A DNA stretch of 63,360 nucleotides from CAUPWF01 sp964367685 (GCA_964367685.1 CAYIYM010000012.1:1-63360); one strand, 5' to 3'. Numbered from the stretch's first letter, positions 36,723-46,415 are shown. The notes: generated by a model not told the origin, from the sequence alone. Made by a program: numbers and translations.

Positions 36723-36860
36723 ATTATCAAGGCTATTTGTTGGAAGGATACTTCCGAATATAAGAACGTACAATATATGTAAGATAGAATTTACATTAAA
36801 ATATAAATAATAAAATGATATAACAGAAACAATAATGAAGAGAAAGATAGGGGTTATAGA

Positions 36861-37799
36861 ATGACAACACAAATTACAAAATTGCTTGGGATAGAATATC
36901 CGATTATTCAAGGAGGGATGGCTTGGGTTGCAGAATATCATCTTGCAGCAGCTGTTTCTGAAGCAGGTGGATTGGGAATTATTGGAGCAGGTGGAGCGCC
37001 AGCATCATGGGTGCGTGAACAAATTCAAGAATTAAAGAAAATTACGAAGAAACCTTTTGGTGTTAACTTAATGCTATTAAATCCTGAAGCGGACGAAATT
37101 GCAAAAGTAATTGCAGAAGAGGGAGTTCAAGTTGTTACAACAGGGGCTGGAACACCAGAAAAATATATGGAAATGTGGAAAAGCGCAGGCGTAAAAGTAA
37201 TCCCTGTTGTTGCGTCAGTTGCATTTGCTAAGCGTATGGAAAGATGTGGAGCAGATGCCATTGTGGCAGAAGGAGCAGAAGCAGGTGGACATATTGGGGA
37301 GTCATCTACAATGAGTTTAGTGCCACAAGTAGTAGATGCAGTAAATATTCCAGTGATTGCAGCGGGCGGTATCGCAGATGGTAGAGGAATTGCAGCAGCA
37401 TTTATGTTAGGGGCAAAAGCAGTACAAATGGGAACTCATTTTGTTGTAGTTGAAGAGTCAATTGTTCATGATAATTACAAAAATATGATTATTAAGGCAA
37501 AGGATATTGATACAAGAGTAACAGGTAGAAGTACAGGTCACCCAGTTAGAAGTATCCGAAACAAATTAACAAAGCAATACTTAAAACTTGAGAGTGAGGG
37601 AGCTAGCTTTGAAGAATTGGAACATTTAACATTAGGTGGATTGCGTAAAGCAGTACTAGAAGGCGATGTGGATGATGGAAGTATTATGGCAGGTCAGATT
37701 GCAGGGCTTGTAAAAGAAAAATGTACAGCAAAAGAATTAATAACTAGATTAATGGCAGAGACAGAGGAACAAATAAAAGGAATGAAAATATATGAGTAA
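36861..37799 (+). CDS. fabK: Enoyl-ACP reductase II (FMN-dependent)
   Basis: This 312-aa FMN flavoprotein performs the last reduction of each elongation cycle, using NAD(P)H. It opens with the family pattern GIEYPIIQGGMAWVA. H144 lies in EGAEAGGHIGES, and the phosphate site is IAAGGIADGRGIAAAFMLGA. FabK replaces the short-chain reductase FabI, which is absent here, so triclosan insensitivity is expected. AGGGG lies upstream. fabD overlaps its end by 8 bp. Confidence 0.95.
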   Translation: MTTQITKLLGIEYPIIQGGMAWVAEYHLAAAVSEAGGLGIIGAGGAPASWVREQIQELKKITKKPFGVNLMLLNPEADEIAKVIAEEGVQVVTTGAGTPEKYMEMWKSAGVKVIPVVASVAFAKRMERCGADAIVAEGAEAGGHIGESSTMSLVPQVVDAVNIPVIAAGGIADGRGIAAAFMLGAKAVQMGTHFVVVEESIVHDNYKNMIIKAKDIDTRVTGRSTGHPVRSIRNKLTKQYLKLESEGASFEELEHLTLGGLRKAVLEGDVDDGSIMAGQIAGLVKEKCTAKELITRLMAETEEQIKGMKIYE

Positions 37800-38730
37800 G
37801 ATAGCTTTTTTATACCCAGGACAAGGCGCACAAAAAGTGGGAATGGGATTGGATTTTTATAACACATGTGCGAGTGCGAGATCTGTTTACGATAAGGCAA
37901 ACGAAGTGCTTGATATAGATGTGAAAGCACTTTGTTTTGAAGAAAATGATGAATTGCATATAACAGAGTATACACAAGCGGCTTTAGTTACAACATGTTT
38001 GGCAATGACTTCTGTTGTAGAAGAGGCGGGTATTAGACCTGATGTTACAGCAGGATTGAGTTTAGGTGAATACTGTGCAGTTTCTGTGGCAGGCGCAATG
38101 AATATTGTGGATGCGATAAAAATTGTACGAAAGCGTGGAATTTTAATGGAGAGATCTATTCCGACAGGAGAAGGCGGAATGGCAGCAGTGCTTGGTATGA
38201 CAGGGGATGAGATTGAGGCAATTATTGAGCCGATAGACGGAGTGTCTATCGCAAACTACAATTGTCCAGGACAAATTGTAATCACTGGTGTTATTGGTGC
38301 AGTAGAAGCGGCGGAAGAAAAATTAAAAGAAGCAGGCGCAAAACGTGTGATTCGATTAAATGTAAGTGGACCATTTCATTCTAAGATGTTAGAAAAAGCC
38401 GGCATTGCTCTAGGTGCTGAATTAGAGCGTGTATCTGTGAGTAAATTACATTTGCCATATGTAACAAATGTAACTGGAGATTATGTTACAGAAAGTAGTG
38501 AAATTAAAACATTATTATCACTTCAAGTATCTTCATCTGTAAGATGGGAACAGAGTATTCGAACAATGATTGCTAATGGTGTGGATACATTTATTGAAAT
38601 TGGACCAGGAAAAACATTGGCTGGATTTATGAAGAAAATCGATAAAAATGTAAAGATGTATAACATTGAAACATTGGCAGACATAGATAAAGTAAAGGCA
38701 GCGTTAAAGCAAGACAAAGAAGCGGAATAA
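37792..38730 (+). CDS. fabD: Malonyl-CoA:ACP transacylase
   Basis: This 312-aa acyltransferase loads malonate onto ACP. The nucleophile is S90 in AGLSLGEYCA, and the catalytic His is in GPFHSKML (about 195-202). The opening FLYPGQGAQKVGMG is the standard oxyanion-hole strand. Its ATG lies inside the last codons of fabK, with AAAGGA within fabK, so the two are translationally coupled. Confidence 0.95.
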   Translation: MSKIAFLYPGQGAQKVGMGLDFYNTCASARSVYDKANEVLDIDVKALCFEENDELHITEYTQAALVTTCLAMTSVVEEAGIRPDVTAGLSLGEYCAVSVAGAMNIVDAIKIVRKRGILMERSIPTGEGGMAAVLGMTGDEIEAIIEPIDGVSIANYNCPGQIVITGVIGAVEAAEEKLKEAGAKRVIRLNVSGPFHSKMLEKAGIALGAELERVSVSKLHLPYVTNVTGDYVTESSEIKTLLSLQVSSSVRWEQSIRTMIANGVDTFIEIGPGKTLAGFMKKIDKNVKMYNIETLADIDKVKAALKQDKEAE

Positions 38731-38774
38731 ATAGATAGTAGAACTAAATAGAAATCGTAGCAAGGGAGAATGGT

Positions 38775-39515
38775 ATGTTAGCAGGGAAGATTGCAGTTGT
38801 AACAGGAGCGTCAAGAGGAATTGGCAAGGCCATTGCACTTGAACTAGGGGCACAAGGAGCTACTGTTGTAGTTAACTACAATGGTTCAAAAGAAAAAGCG
38901 CAAGAAGTATTAACAAAAATTGAAGAAAATGGTGGAACAGGTATGTTATACCAATGTAACGTATCGGATTTTGCAGAATGTGAGACATTTATTAATACAG
39001 TGGTAAAAGAGTTAGGAAGAATTGATATCCTTGTAAATAATGCGGGAATTACTCGTGATGGATTATTAATGAGAATGTCAGAAGCTGACTATGACGATGT
39101 GTTAAATACAAATTTAAAAGGTACATTTAACTGCATTAGATTTGCAAACAGACCAATGCTTAAACAAAAAGCGGGAAGAATCATAAATATATCTTCTGTA
39201 TCAGGAGTGCTTGGTAATGCAGGTCAAGCAAACTATGCTGCATCTAAGGCAGGAGTAATTGGATTGACAAAATCTGTGGCTAGAGAAATGGCATCAAGAG
39301 GGATTACAGTTAATGCAATCGCACCAGGATTTATCGAAACAGAAATGACAGAAGTTCTAGGTGAGAGTATTATCGAAAATGTAACTAAGCAAATTCCACT
39401 TGGGAAATTTGGGCAAGTAGATGACATAGCAAATATGGTTGTTTATTTAGCATCTGACAAAGCAAAATATATCACTGGGCAAGTAATCAACGTTGACGGT
39501 GGTATGGCAATGTAG
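38775..39515 (+). CDS. fabG: 3-oxoacyl-ACP reductase
   Basis: This 246-aa short-chain dehydrogenase reduces 3-ketoacyl-ACP with NADPH. The cofactor motif is TGASRGIGKAIA (about 10-21), then NNAG, and the catalytic Ser-Tyr-Lys set is in ISSVSG and YAASKAG. Length and motifs fit FabG. Its stop is separated from the fabF ATG by 13 bp that contain AGAAGGAGAG. Confidence 0.96.
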   Translation: MLAGKIAVVTGASRGIGKAIALELGAQGATVVVNYNGSKEKAQEVLTKIEENGGTGMLYQCNVSDFAECETFINTVVKELGRIDILVNNAGITRDGLLMRMSEADYDDVLNTNLKGTFNCIRFANRPMLKQKAGRIINISSVSGVLGNAGQANYAASKAGVIGLTKSVAREMASRGITVNAIAPGFIETEMTEVLGESIIENVTKQIPLGKFGQVDDIANMVVYLASDKAKYITGQVINVDGGMAM

Positions 39516-39528
39516 AAGGAGAGTTGTA

Positions 39529-40767
39529 ATGAAAAGAAGAGTTGTTGTAACAGGCATGGGTGCAGTGACACCTATTGGAAATAATGTGGAGAGCTTTTGG
39601 ACAGGGATCAAAGAGGGTAAAGTTGGAATTGATAAGATAACAAAATTCGATACAACTGACTATAAAGTTAAAATTGCAGCAGAATTAAAGGATTTTGTAG
39701 CAAAAGAACACATGGATTTTAAGGCAGCAAAGAGAATGGAACCATTTTCACAATACGCTGTAGTAGCAGCAAAAGAAGCAATGATAGATGCAGGAATTGA
39801 TATGGATCAAGAAGATCCATTTCGTGTTGGTGTTATCATTGGTTCAGGAATTGGTGGACTTGAGTGTATGGAAAGAGAACACACAAAGTTGAAGGAAAAA
39901 GGACCGTCTAAGGTAAATCCATTATTAATTCCTATGATGATATCAAATATGGCAGCAGGAAATGTTGCGATTCAATTAGGTTGTAAAGGGAAATGTACAA
40001 ATGTTGTAACAGCATGTGCATCAGGAACACATAGTATTGGAGATGGGTTTCGAGCAATTCAATATGGAGATGCTGAGGTGATTTTAGCAGGTGGATCAGA
40101 AAGTTGCATTTCACCAGTTGGAGTTTCAGGATTTACATCACTCACAGCATTGGCTGATACTGAGGACATTAAAAGAGCTTCTATGCCATTTGATAAAGAC
40201 AGAAAAGGATTTGTTATTGGCGAAGGCGCGGGAGTTGTTGTATTAGAAGAATTAGAGCATGCAAAAGCGCGTGGTGCAAAAATCTACGGAGAAGTAGTGG
40301 GATATGGAGCTACTTGTGACGCATTCCATATTACATCACCAGCCGAAGATGGTAGTGGCGCGGCTAAATCAATGGAACTAGCAATTAATGAAGCAGGGAT
40401 TACACCAGCAGATGTAGACTATATCAATGCACATGGTACAAGTACGCATCATAATGATTTGTTTGAAACAAGAGCAATTAAATTAGCATTTGGTGATGCA
40501 GCAAAAGATGTAAAAATTAATTCTACAAAGTCAATGATTGGTCATTTATTAGGTGCAGCTGGGGCAGTAGAATTTATTGTTTGTCTGAAGTCAATGGAAG
40601 ATGGATTTATTCATCAAACAATGGGAACTGAAGTGGCAGATGAAGAGTGCGATTTGAATTATGTAATTGGAGCGCCAATTCATCAAAGTGTAAATTATGC
40701 AATTAGCAATTCATTAGGATTCGGTGGACATAATACATCTGTCTTAGTTAAAAAATACGAAGCATAG
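39529..40767 (+). CDS. fabF: Beta-ketoacyl-ACP synthase II
   Basis: This 412-aa elongation condensing enzyme has catalytic C163 in TACASGTHSIGDG and histidines in NAHGTSTHHND and KSMIGHLLGAAGA. The start is MKRRVVVTGMG, with AAGGAG before it; an in-frame ATG twelve codons earlier lies within fabG. It is the only elongating synthase in the cluster, so it must serve both saturated and unsaturated chains. Confidence 0.96.
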   Translation: MKRRVVVTGMGAVTPIGNNVESFWTGIKEGKVGIDKITKFDTTDYKVKIAAELKDFVAKEHMDFKAAKRMEPFSQYAVVAAKEAMIDAGIDMDQEDPFRVGVIIGSGIGGLECMEREHTKLKEKGPSKVNPLLIPMMISNMAAGNVAIQLGCKGKCTNVVTACASGTHSIGDGFRAIQYGDAEVILAGGSESCISPVGVSGFTSLTALADTEDIKRASMPFDKDRKGFVIGEGAGVVVLEELEHAKARGAKIYGEVVGYGATCDAFHITSPAEDGSGAAKSMELAINEAGITPADVDYINAHGTSTHHNDLFETRAIKLAFGDAAKDVKINSTKSMIGHLLGAAGAVEFIVCLKSMEDGFIHQTMGTEVADEECDLNYVIGAPIHQSVNYAISNSLGFGGHNTSVLVKKYEA

Positions 40768-40790
40768 AATGGAAAATAAAGGGGTATATC

Positions 40791-41240
40791 ATGAAATTTG
40801 AACAAATATTAGAATTAGTAAAAGCAGTATCAGATTCAAAATTAACATCATTTAAATATCAAGAAGGTGAGACAGAAATCTCTATGAAAAAAGGAGAAAC
40901 TGTAGTACAACAAATTGCAGCACCTGTGGTACAACAAGGCGCACCAGTTGTGGCTGTGCAACCGACTGTTTCAGAAGCAGCAACTGTTGAAGTAGCAGTT
41001 CCAGAAGGAAATGTAGTAACGTGTCCATTAGTTGGAACATTTTATGCAGCACCATCAGAAGACGCGGCAGCATTTGTTAAGGTGGGAGATACAGTAAAGA
41101 AAGGCCAAACACTTGCTATTGTAGAAGCTATGAAACTTATGAATGAAATTGAAAGTGATTTTGATGGAGTAGTAATGGAAGTTCTTGTTGAAAATGCAAC
41201 AGGTGTAGAGTATGGTCAACCATTATTTGTAATCAAATAA
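40791..41240 (+). CDS. accB: Biotin carboxyl carrier protein of acetyl-CoA carboxylase
   Basis: This 149-aa protein has an N-terminal dimerisation segment, a Val/Ala/Pro/Gln-rich linker (about 35-78) and a C-terminal biotinyl domain. Biotin attaches at K115 in VEAMKLMNE. It carries carboxybiotin between AccC and the AccDA carboxyltransferase. AAAGGGG lies upstream of the ATG. Confidence 0.95.
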   Translation: MKFEQILELVKAVSDSKLTSFKYQEGETEISMKKGETVVQQIAAPVVQQGAPVVAVQPTVSEAATVEVAVPEGNVVTCPLVGTFYAAPSEDAAAFVKVGDTVKKGQTLAIVEAMKLMNEIESDFDGVVMEVLVENATGVEYGQPLFVIK

Positions 41241-41253
41241 GGAGAGGTTAATT

Positions 41254-41679
41254 ATGAAATTAGGAATCAAAGAAATTGAAGAAATAATTCCACATAGACA
41301 TCCATTTTTATTAATCGATTATATTGAAGATTATGTGGCAGGAGAATATGCAATAGGATATAAGTGTGTCACATTTAGAGAAGATTTTTTCAAAGGACAT
41401 TTTCCACAAGAGCCAGTTATGCCAGGTGTTTTAACAATTGAAGCATTAGCACAGGTGGGGGCGGTTGCAATACTTGGAGAAGAGCAGAACAAAGGTAAAA
41501 TTGCTTATTTTGCTGGAATCAATAAGTGCAAATTTAAAGGTAAAATTGTTCCTGGGGATAAAGTTCGTTTAGAAACAAAAATTATCAAACGTAAAGGACC
41601 TGTAGGCGTTGGCGAGGCAGTTGCATCGGTAGATGGTAAGATCGTTGTAAGTGCTGAATTAACATTTATGATTGGATAA
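41254..41679 (+). CDS. fabZ: 3-hydroxyacyl-ACP dehydratase
   Basis: This 141-aa hot-dog fold enzyme dehydrates 3-hydroxyacyl-ACP to trans-2-enoyl-ACP. It has the IIPHRHPFLLIDYI catalytic His motif and FFKGHFPQEPVMPGVLTIEA with the catalytic Glu. It lacks the features of FabA, and only one copy is in the operon. AAGGAGAGG lies upstream. Whether it also isomerises, as some clostridial or enterococcal relatives do, cannot be told from the sequence. Confidence 0.95.
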   Translation: MKLGIKEIEEIIPHRHPFLLIDYIEDYVAGEYAIGYKCVTFREDFFKGHFPQEPVMPGVLTIEALAQVGAVAILGEEQNKGKIAYFAGINKCKFKGKIVPGDKVRLETKIIKRKGPVGVGEAVASVDGKIVVSAELTFMIG

Positions 41680-41707
41680 TCATAAACTAGAGGTTGAAGG
41701 AGAATAT

Positions 41708-43054
41708 ATGATTCAAAAAGTATTAATTGCTAATAGAGGAGAAATTGCAGTACGTATCATTCGAGCTTGTCGTGAAATGGGAATTGAAACGGTTGCAGTA
41801 TATTCAGAAGCAGACAAAGAAGCGCTGCACACCCAGTTAGCTGACGAGGCAATTTGTATTGGTAGTGCACCATCATCTGAAAGCTACTTAAACATGGAGC
41901 GTATCATCAGTGCAACTGTGATTTCAGGTGCGGATGCAATTCATCCAGGATTTGGATTTTTATCAGAAAATAGCAAGTTCGTAGAATTATGTCAGACTTG
42001 CAACATTACATTTATTGGACCAGATGCAGAAGTAATTCGCAAGATGGGACATAAGTCGGAAGCAAGAAACACAATGGTATCCGCTAATGTACCAGTTATT
42101 CCAGGTAGCAAAGATGCAATATATGAGGAAGAAGTTGGTCGTAAGGTAGCAGAAGAAGTAGGATATCCAATTATAGTAAAGGCTGCTCTTGGTGGTGGTG
42201 GAAAAGGTATGCGTGTTGCTTATAATGCAGAAGAATTTTCACATGCATTTATGACAGCGCAGAAGGAAACACAAATGGCTTTTGGAGACAACACAATGTA
42301 TATTGAACATTTTGTGGAAAATCCAAGGCACATCGAATTTCAAATACTAGCTGATAAATATGGAAATGTTATTCACTTAGGTGAGCGTGATTGTTCCGTA
42401 CAAAGAAATCATCAAAAAATGATTGAAGAAGCACCATCAGTGGCGTTGACTCCTGAGTTGCGAGAGAAAATGGGACAAGCAGCAGTTAAAGCGGCGAAGG
42501 CAGCAAAGTACGAAAATGCAGGAACAATTGAGTTCTTATTGGAAAAATCTGGAAATTTCTATTTTATGGAAATGAATACACGAATTCAAGTAGAACATCC
42601 TGTAACAGAGTGGGTAACAGGAATTGATTTGATTAAAGAGCAAATTAGAATTGCAGATGGACATAAATTATCATATAAGCAAGAAGATGTGAAGATTACA
42701 GGACATGCAATTGAATGTAGAATCAATGCAGAGAATCCATTGAAGAATTTTAGACCTTCACCAGGCTTGATCACAGATATGTATTTACCAGGTGGCAAAG
42801 GGGTTCGTATTGATGCAGCAATTTATAGTGGTTATACGGTGCCAGCATATTATGACTCTATGTTAGCTAAAATTATTGTACATGCGAAGAATAGAGAAGA
42901 AGCAATTAATAAAATGAGATGTGTTTTAGGTGAAGTAATCATTGAAGGTATTGATACAAATGTAGATTATCAATATGAAATTATGAACAATGAAGAATTC
43001 ATCAAAGGAGATATTGACATTGAATTTATTGCTAATATGTCAAAACCTAAATAG
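41708..43054 (+). CDS. accC: Acetyl-CoA carboxylase, biotin carboxylase subunit
   Basis: This 448-aa ATP-grasp enzyme carboxylates the biotin on AccB. It shows KVLIANRGEIAVRIIRA at the N-terminus, the glycine-rich ATP loop GGGGKGMRVA (about 163-172) and MNTRIQVEHPVTE with the catalytic Arg and Glu. The start at 41708 follows AAGGAG; an in-frame ATG 36 bp earlier overlaps fabZ and is less likely. Confidence 0.96.
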   Translation: MIQKVLIANRGEIAVRIIRACREMGIETVAVYSEADKEALHTQLADEAICIGSAPSSESYLNMERIISATVISGADAIHPGFGFLSENSKFVELCQTCNITFIGPDAEVIRKMGHKSEARNTMVSANVPVIPGSKDAIYEEEVGRKVAEEVGYPIIVKAALGGGGKGMRVAYNAEEFSHAFMTAQKETQMAFGDNTMYIEHFVENPRHIEFQILADKYGNVIHLGERDCSVQRNHQKMIEEAPSVALTPELREKMGQAAVKAAKAAKYENAGTIEFLLEKSGNFYFMEMNTRIQVEHPVTEWVTGIDLIKEQIRIADGHKLSYKQEDVKITGHAIECRINAENPLKNFRPSPGLITDMYLPGGKGVRIDAAIYSGYTVPAYYDSMLAKIIVHAKNREEAINKMRCVLGEVIIEGIDTNVDYQYEIMNNEEFIKGDIDIEFIANMSKPK

Positions 43055-43103
43055 AAAGAAAGAATGTTTTTAATACGCAACATTCTTTGGAGGAAGTAGA
43101 ACG

Positions 43104-44825
43104 ATGAAACTTACAAATGTATTTAAGAAAACAACAAAATCTTATACGCCTTTAAAGCAAAGAACCACAGGAGAAGAGAAACCAGAAGTTCCTCAAGGCC
43201 TTGTGCGCAGATGTAATAAATGCGGAAAAACTATATTTTCGGATGATGTTATTAACAATGCCTATGTTTGTCCGAAGTGTGATGGATATTTTAGAATGCA
43301 TGCAAGAAGAAGAATCGAATTGATCGCAGATGAAGGTTCATTTGATGAGTGGGATACAAACCTGGAAACTAAAAATCCACTGAATTATGTAGGATATGAA
43401 GCAAAAATTGCAACTTTGAAAGAAAAAACTGGATTAGATGAGGCAATTATTACAGGTTCGATTTCAATTCAAGGAAATAAAACAGTAGTAGCAGTAATGG
43501 ATGGAAGATTCCTTATGGCGAGTATGGGACAAGTGGTTGGTGAGAAAATTGCCAAGGCAGTGGAACGTGCTACAGATGAAAAACTTCCTGTTATTATTTT
43601 CTGCTGCTCTGGTGGTGCACGTATGCAAGAGGGGATTACGTCTCTAATGCAAATGGCTAAGACGTCAGCAGCATTAAAGCGTCACTCAGATGCAGGACAA
43701 TTATATATTTCTGTATTAACAGATCCTACAACAGGTGGTGTAACAGCAAGTTTTGCAATGTTGGGAGATATTATTCTAGCAGAACCTAAAGCACTCATTG
43801 GATTTGCTGGACCACGTGTAATTGAACAAACAATTGGGCAAAAGCTTCCGAAAGGTTTCCAACGCTCAGAGTTTTTATTAGATCATGGTTTTATTGATGC
43901 CATTGTGGAAAGAAATCAAATGAAAGAGGAGTTGGCCAAAATATTAAAACTTCATATTTTAAAGGATGATCAAGCAATAGCAGAGTTATCAGAAACTGTG
44001 AATGAGATACAAAGTGATGAAGAACAGGTATTGAGTAAAGTATCTATGACTGCATGGGAACGTGTAATGATTTCTAGAAAGAAAAATCGTCCAGTAGGAG
44101 GAGAGTATATTCAGGAAATGTTCCATGACTTTATAGAATTTCATGGAGATCGTTATTTTGCAGATGACAAGGCAATTATTGGTGGAATTGCAAGTTTTAA
44201 TGGCAAGCCAGTGACAATTGTTGTACAAGCAAAAGGAAGAAATACCAAAGAAAATATTGAGCATAATTTTGGGATGCCTTCGCCAGAAGGGTATAGAAAA
44301 GCGCTTCGACTTATGAAGCAAGCAGAAAAATTCAATAGACCTATTATTTGTTTCGTAGATACACCAGGTGCATTCTGTGGATTAGAAGCAGAAGAACGTG
44401 GACAAGGAGAGGCTATTGCACGCTGCTTATTTGAAATGTCAGCATTAAGTGTTCCTATTGTTTCAGTAGTTATTGGAGAAGGTGGAAGTGGTGGTGCTCT
44501 TGCAATGGCCACATCAGATCAGGTGTGGATGTTGGAAAATTCGGTATACTCTATTTTATCACCAGAAGGATATTCAACAATCCTATGGAAAGATAGTAGC
44601 AGAGCGAAAGAGGCAGCCGAAATCATGAAAATGACAGCGACAGATTTAAAAGTAGCAGGTGTCGTAGAAAAGGTAATTGCTGAACCTACAGAATTCACAA
44701 GAGAATCACTACATCAAGTATGTGATGTGCTCAACAGAGAATTCACTAAATTCTTTAAGGAACAATCAAAGTTATCGAAAGAAGAGTTAGTTGAAAAGAG
44801 ATATCAACGTTTTCGTAATATGTAA
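43104..44825 (+). CDS. accDA: Fused acetyl-CoA carboxyltransferase beta-alpha (AccD-AccA)
   Basis: This 573-aa single chain contains the beta subunit first (AccD, to about 290) and then the alpha subunit (AccA, from about 310). The AccD zinc ribbon is C37, C40, C56 and C59. AccD motifs include CCSGGARMQEGITSLMQ, and AccA motifs include TPGAFCGLEAEERGQGEAIA and GEGGSGGALAMA. Most bacteria encode these as separate genes; fused forms occur in parts of the Clostridia. The fusion fixes one-to-one stoichiometry. No frameshift is seen. Confidence 0.94.
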   Translation: MKLTNVFKKTTKSYTPLKQRTTGEEKPEVPQGLVRRCNKCGKTIFSDDVINNAYVCPKCDGYFRMHARRRIELIADEGSFDEWDTNLETKNPLNYVGYEAKIATLKEKTGLDEAIITGSISIQGNKTVVAVMDGRFLMASMGQVVGEKIAKAVERATDEKLPVIIFCCSGGARMQEGITSLMQMAKTSAALKRHSDAGQLYISVLTDPTTGGVTASFAMLGDIILAEPKALIGFAGPRVIEQTIGQKLPKGFQRSEFLLDHGFIDAIVERNQMKEELAKILKLHILKDDQAIAELSETVNEIQSDEEQVLSKVSMTAWERVMISRKKNRPVGGEYIQEMFHDFIEFHGDRYFADDKAIIGGIASFNGKPVTIVVQAKGRNTKENIEHNFGMPSPEGYRKALRLMKQAEKFNRPIICFVDTPGAFCGLEAEERGQGEAIARCLFEMSALSVPIVSVVIGEGGSGGALAMATSDQVWMLENSVYSILSPEGYSTILWKDSSRAKEAAEIMKMTATDLKVAGVVEKVIAEPTEFTRESLHQVCDVLNREFTKFFKEQSKLSKEELVEKRYQRFRNM

Positions 44826-44850
44826 TCTATAGATAGAGGAAAATTAATAT

Positions 44851-45912
44851 ATGAAATTTAAACCGTTAAAAATTGGAGAATTAGTCGCTCCAATTCCAAT
44901 CATACAAGGTGGTATGGGAATTGGAATTAGTTTAGGTGGATTGGCTGGAGCAGTTGCTAAAGAAGGAGCTATTGGAATTATTTCCTCGGCTCAAATAGGT
45001 TTTAATGATCCGGAATTTGGGAAAAATCCCATTGCAGCCAATTTAAAGGCAATCAAAAATGAGTTTAATAAAGCTCGCACAATTGCACCACAAGGTATTA
45101 TTGGATTTAATATGATGGTTGCTATGAAAAATTATGCAGAGTATGTAAGAGAAGCAGTGAAAGCTGGTGCAGACTTAATCATTTCGGGAGCGGGTTTACC
45201 AACTGAATTACCTGAATATGTAAAAGGGAGTAAAACGAAAATAGCTCCTATTGTATCAACTAATAAATCTGTACGTGTTATTCTAAAATTCTGGGATAAA
45301 AAACATGGAAGAACAGCTGATATGGTAGTAATTGAAGGGCCTAAAGCTGGGGGTCATCTAGGATTTTCTTCTGAGGAGCTAGAGAAGTATACAAAGGAAG
45401 TATATCAAGAAGAAATCAAAAGCATTTGTGAAACAGTTAAGCAATATTCAGAAAAGTATAATTGTGATATACCAGTCGTAGTAGCAGGTGGAATCTCGAA
45501 TGCAGAAGAGATGGAAGAAGTAATGAACTTAGGCGTACAAGGTGTTCAGATTGCAACGCCATTTGTTACAACTGTAGAATGCGATGCAGATATTCGCTAT
45601 AAAGAGACATTTGTAAAAGCTAAAAAGGAAGATATTCAAATTGTAAAAAGTCCAGTTGGAATGCCAGGAAGAGCAATAAAAAATCAAATGATTGAAACAA
45701 TAATGAGTGGTACTCGAATACCACCAAAAAAATGTTATGGTTGTATCCATACTTGTAACCCGGCAGAAACACTATACTGTATTACAGAAGCATTAATGAA
45801 TACGGCAAGGGGCAATGTGGAAGAGGCATTGTTGTTCTGTGGAAGCGAAGCTTATAAAGCAGAAGAAATCAATACAGTAAAAGATGTAATTCAAATGTAT
45901 GTTGGAGCATAG
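44851..45912 (+). CDS. FabX-like FMN/Fe-S enzyme, annotated type: nitronate monooxygenase
   Basis: This 353-aa TIM-barrel flavoprotein belongs to the FabK/nitronate monooxygenase superfamily. It starts PIPIIQGGMGIGISLGGLAG and has H169 in EGPKAGGHLGF. A C-terminal cluster C295-x2-C298-x3-C302-x7-C310, then GNVEEALLFCG, is absent from FabK. It resembles my recollection of the Helicobacter FabX C-terminus, which binds a 4Fe-4S cluster. FabX oxidises and isomerises an acyl-ACP to make unsaturated chains. Position within the fab operon supports that role. True nitronate monooxygenase activity is a less likely alternative. AGAGGA lies upstream. Confidence 0.78.
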   Translation: MKFKPLKIGELVAPIPIIQGGMGIGISLGGLAGAVAKEGAIGIISSAQIGFNDPEFGKNPIAANLKAIKNEFNKARTIAPQGIIGFNMMVAMKNYAEYVREAVKAGADLIISGAGLPTELPEYVKGSKTKIAPIVSTNKSVRVILKFWDKKHGRTADMVVIEGPKAGGHLGFSSEELEKYTKEVYQEEIKSICETVKQYSEKYNCDIPVVVAGGISNAEEMEEVMNLGVQGVQIATPFVTTVECDADIRYKETFVKAKKEDIQIVKSPVGMPGRAIKNQMIETIMSGTRIPPKKCYGCIHTCNPAETLYCITEALMNTARGNVEEALLFCGSEAYKAEEINTVKDVIQMYVGA

Positions 45913-45977
45913 AGTAATAAATTAGCATAGAGTAATAGTTTAGCATAGAAATTGACGAAGAAATGGAGATGTATCGC

Positions 45978-46415
45978 ATGAGTTCACATGAAGTGATAAA
46001 TCAGGTGTTAGTGGATTTATATAATGAAATATGGGAATTGGAAGAAAAAGCAATTATCTCCGGTGAGTTTGTGGATATTAGCAATAATGATATGCATATC
46101 ATTGAAAGAATTGGAATTGAAGAGGGAGACAATATGTCTTCGATTGCTAAGAAATTGAAAATCACAGTTGGATCCCTTACGACAGCTATGAATAACCTTG
46201 TAAACAAAGGCTATGTTGTACGAGAACGAAGTGAGCAAGATCGACGGGTGGTATATATTCAATTAACTGAAAAAGGGAAACGTGCTTATCATCACCACGC
46301 CAAATTCCATGAAGCTATGACAAATGCGGCAGTTGCACATTTGAAAGAAGAAGAATTACCAATCTTAGTGAAAACATTAAAAGGTTTATCTGAATTTTTT
46401 CAATCTATGCAATAG
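45978..46415 (+). CDS. fabT: FabT-like MarR regulator of fatty acid synthesis
   Basis: This 145-aa winged helix regulator of the MarR family has MSSIAKKLKITVGSLTTAM (recognition helix region) and VVRERSEQDRRVVYIQLTEKG (wing). The length matches streptococcal FabT. The ATG at 45978 follows GGAG by 9 nt; an earlier in-frame ATG at 45963 precedes that site. It is the last gene of the operon whose promoter carries a FabT-type dyad, so repression would be autogenous. Acyl-ACP is the expected co-repressor by family knowledge. Confidence 0.88.
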   Translation: MSSHEVINQVLVDLYNEIWELEEKAIISGEFVDISNNDMHIIERIGIEEGDNMSSIAKKLKITVGSLTTAMNNLVNKGYVVRERSEQDRRVVYIQLTEKGKRAYHHHAKFHEAMTNAAVAHLKEEELPILVKTLKGLSEFFQSMQ

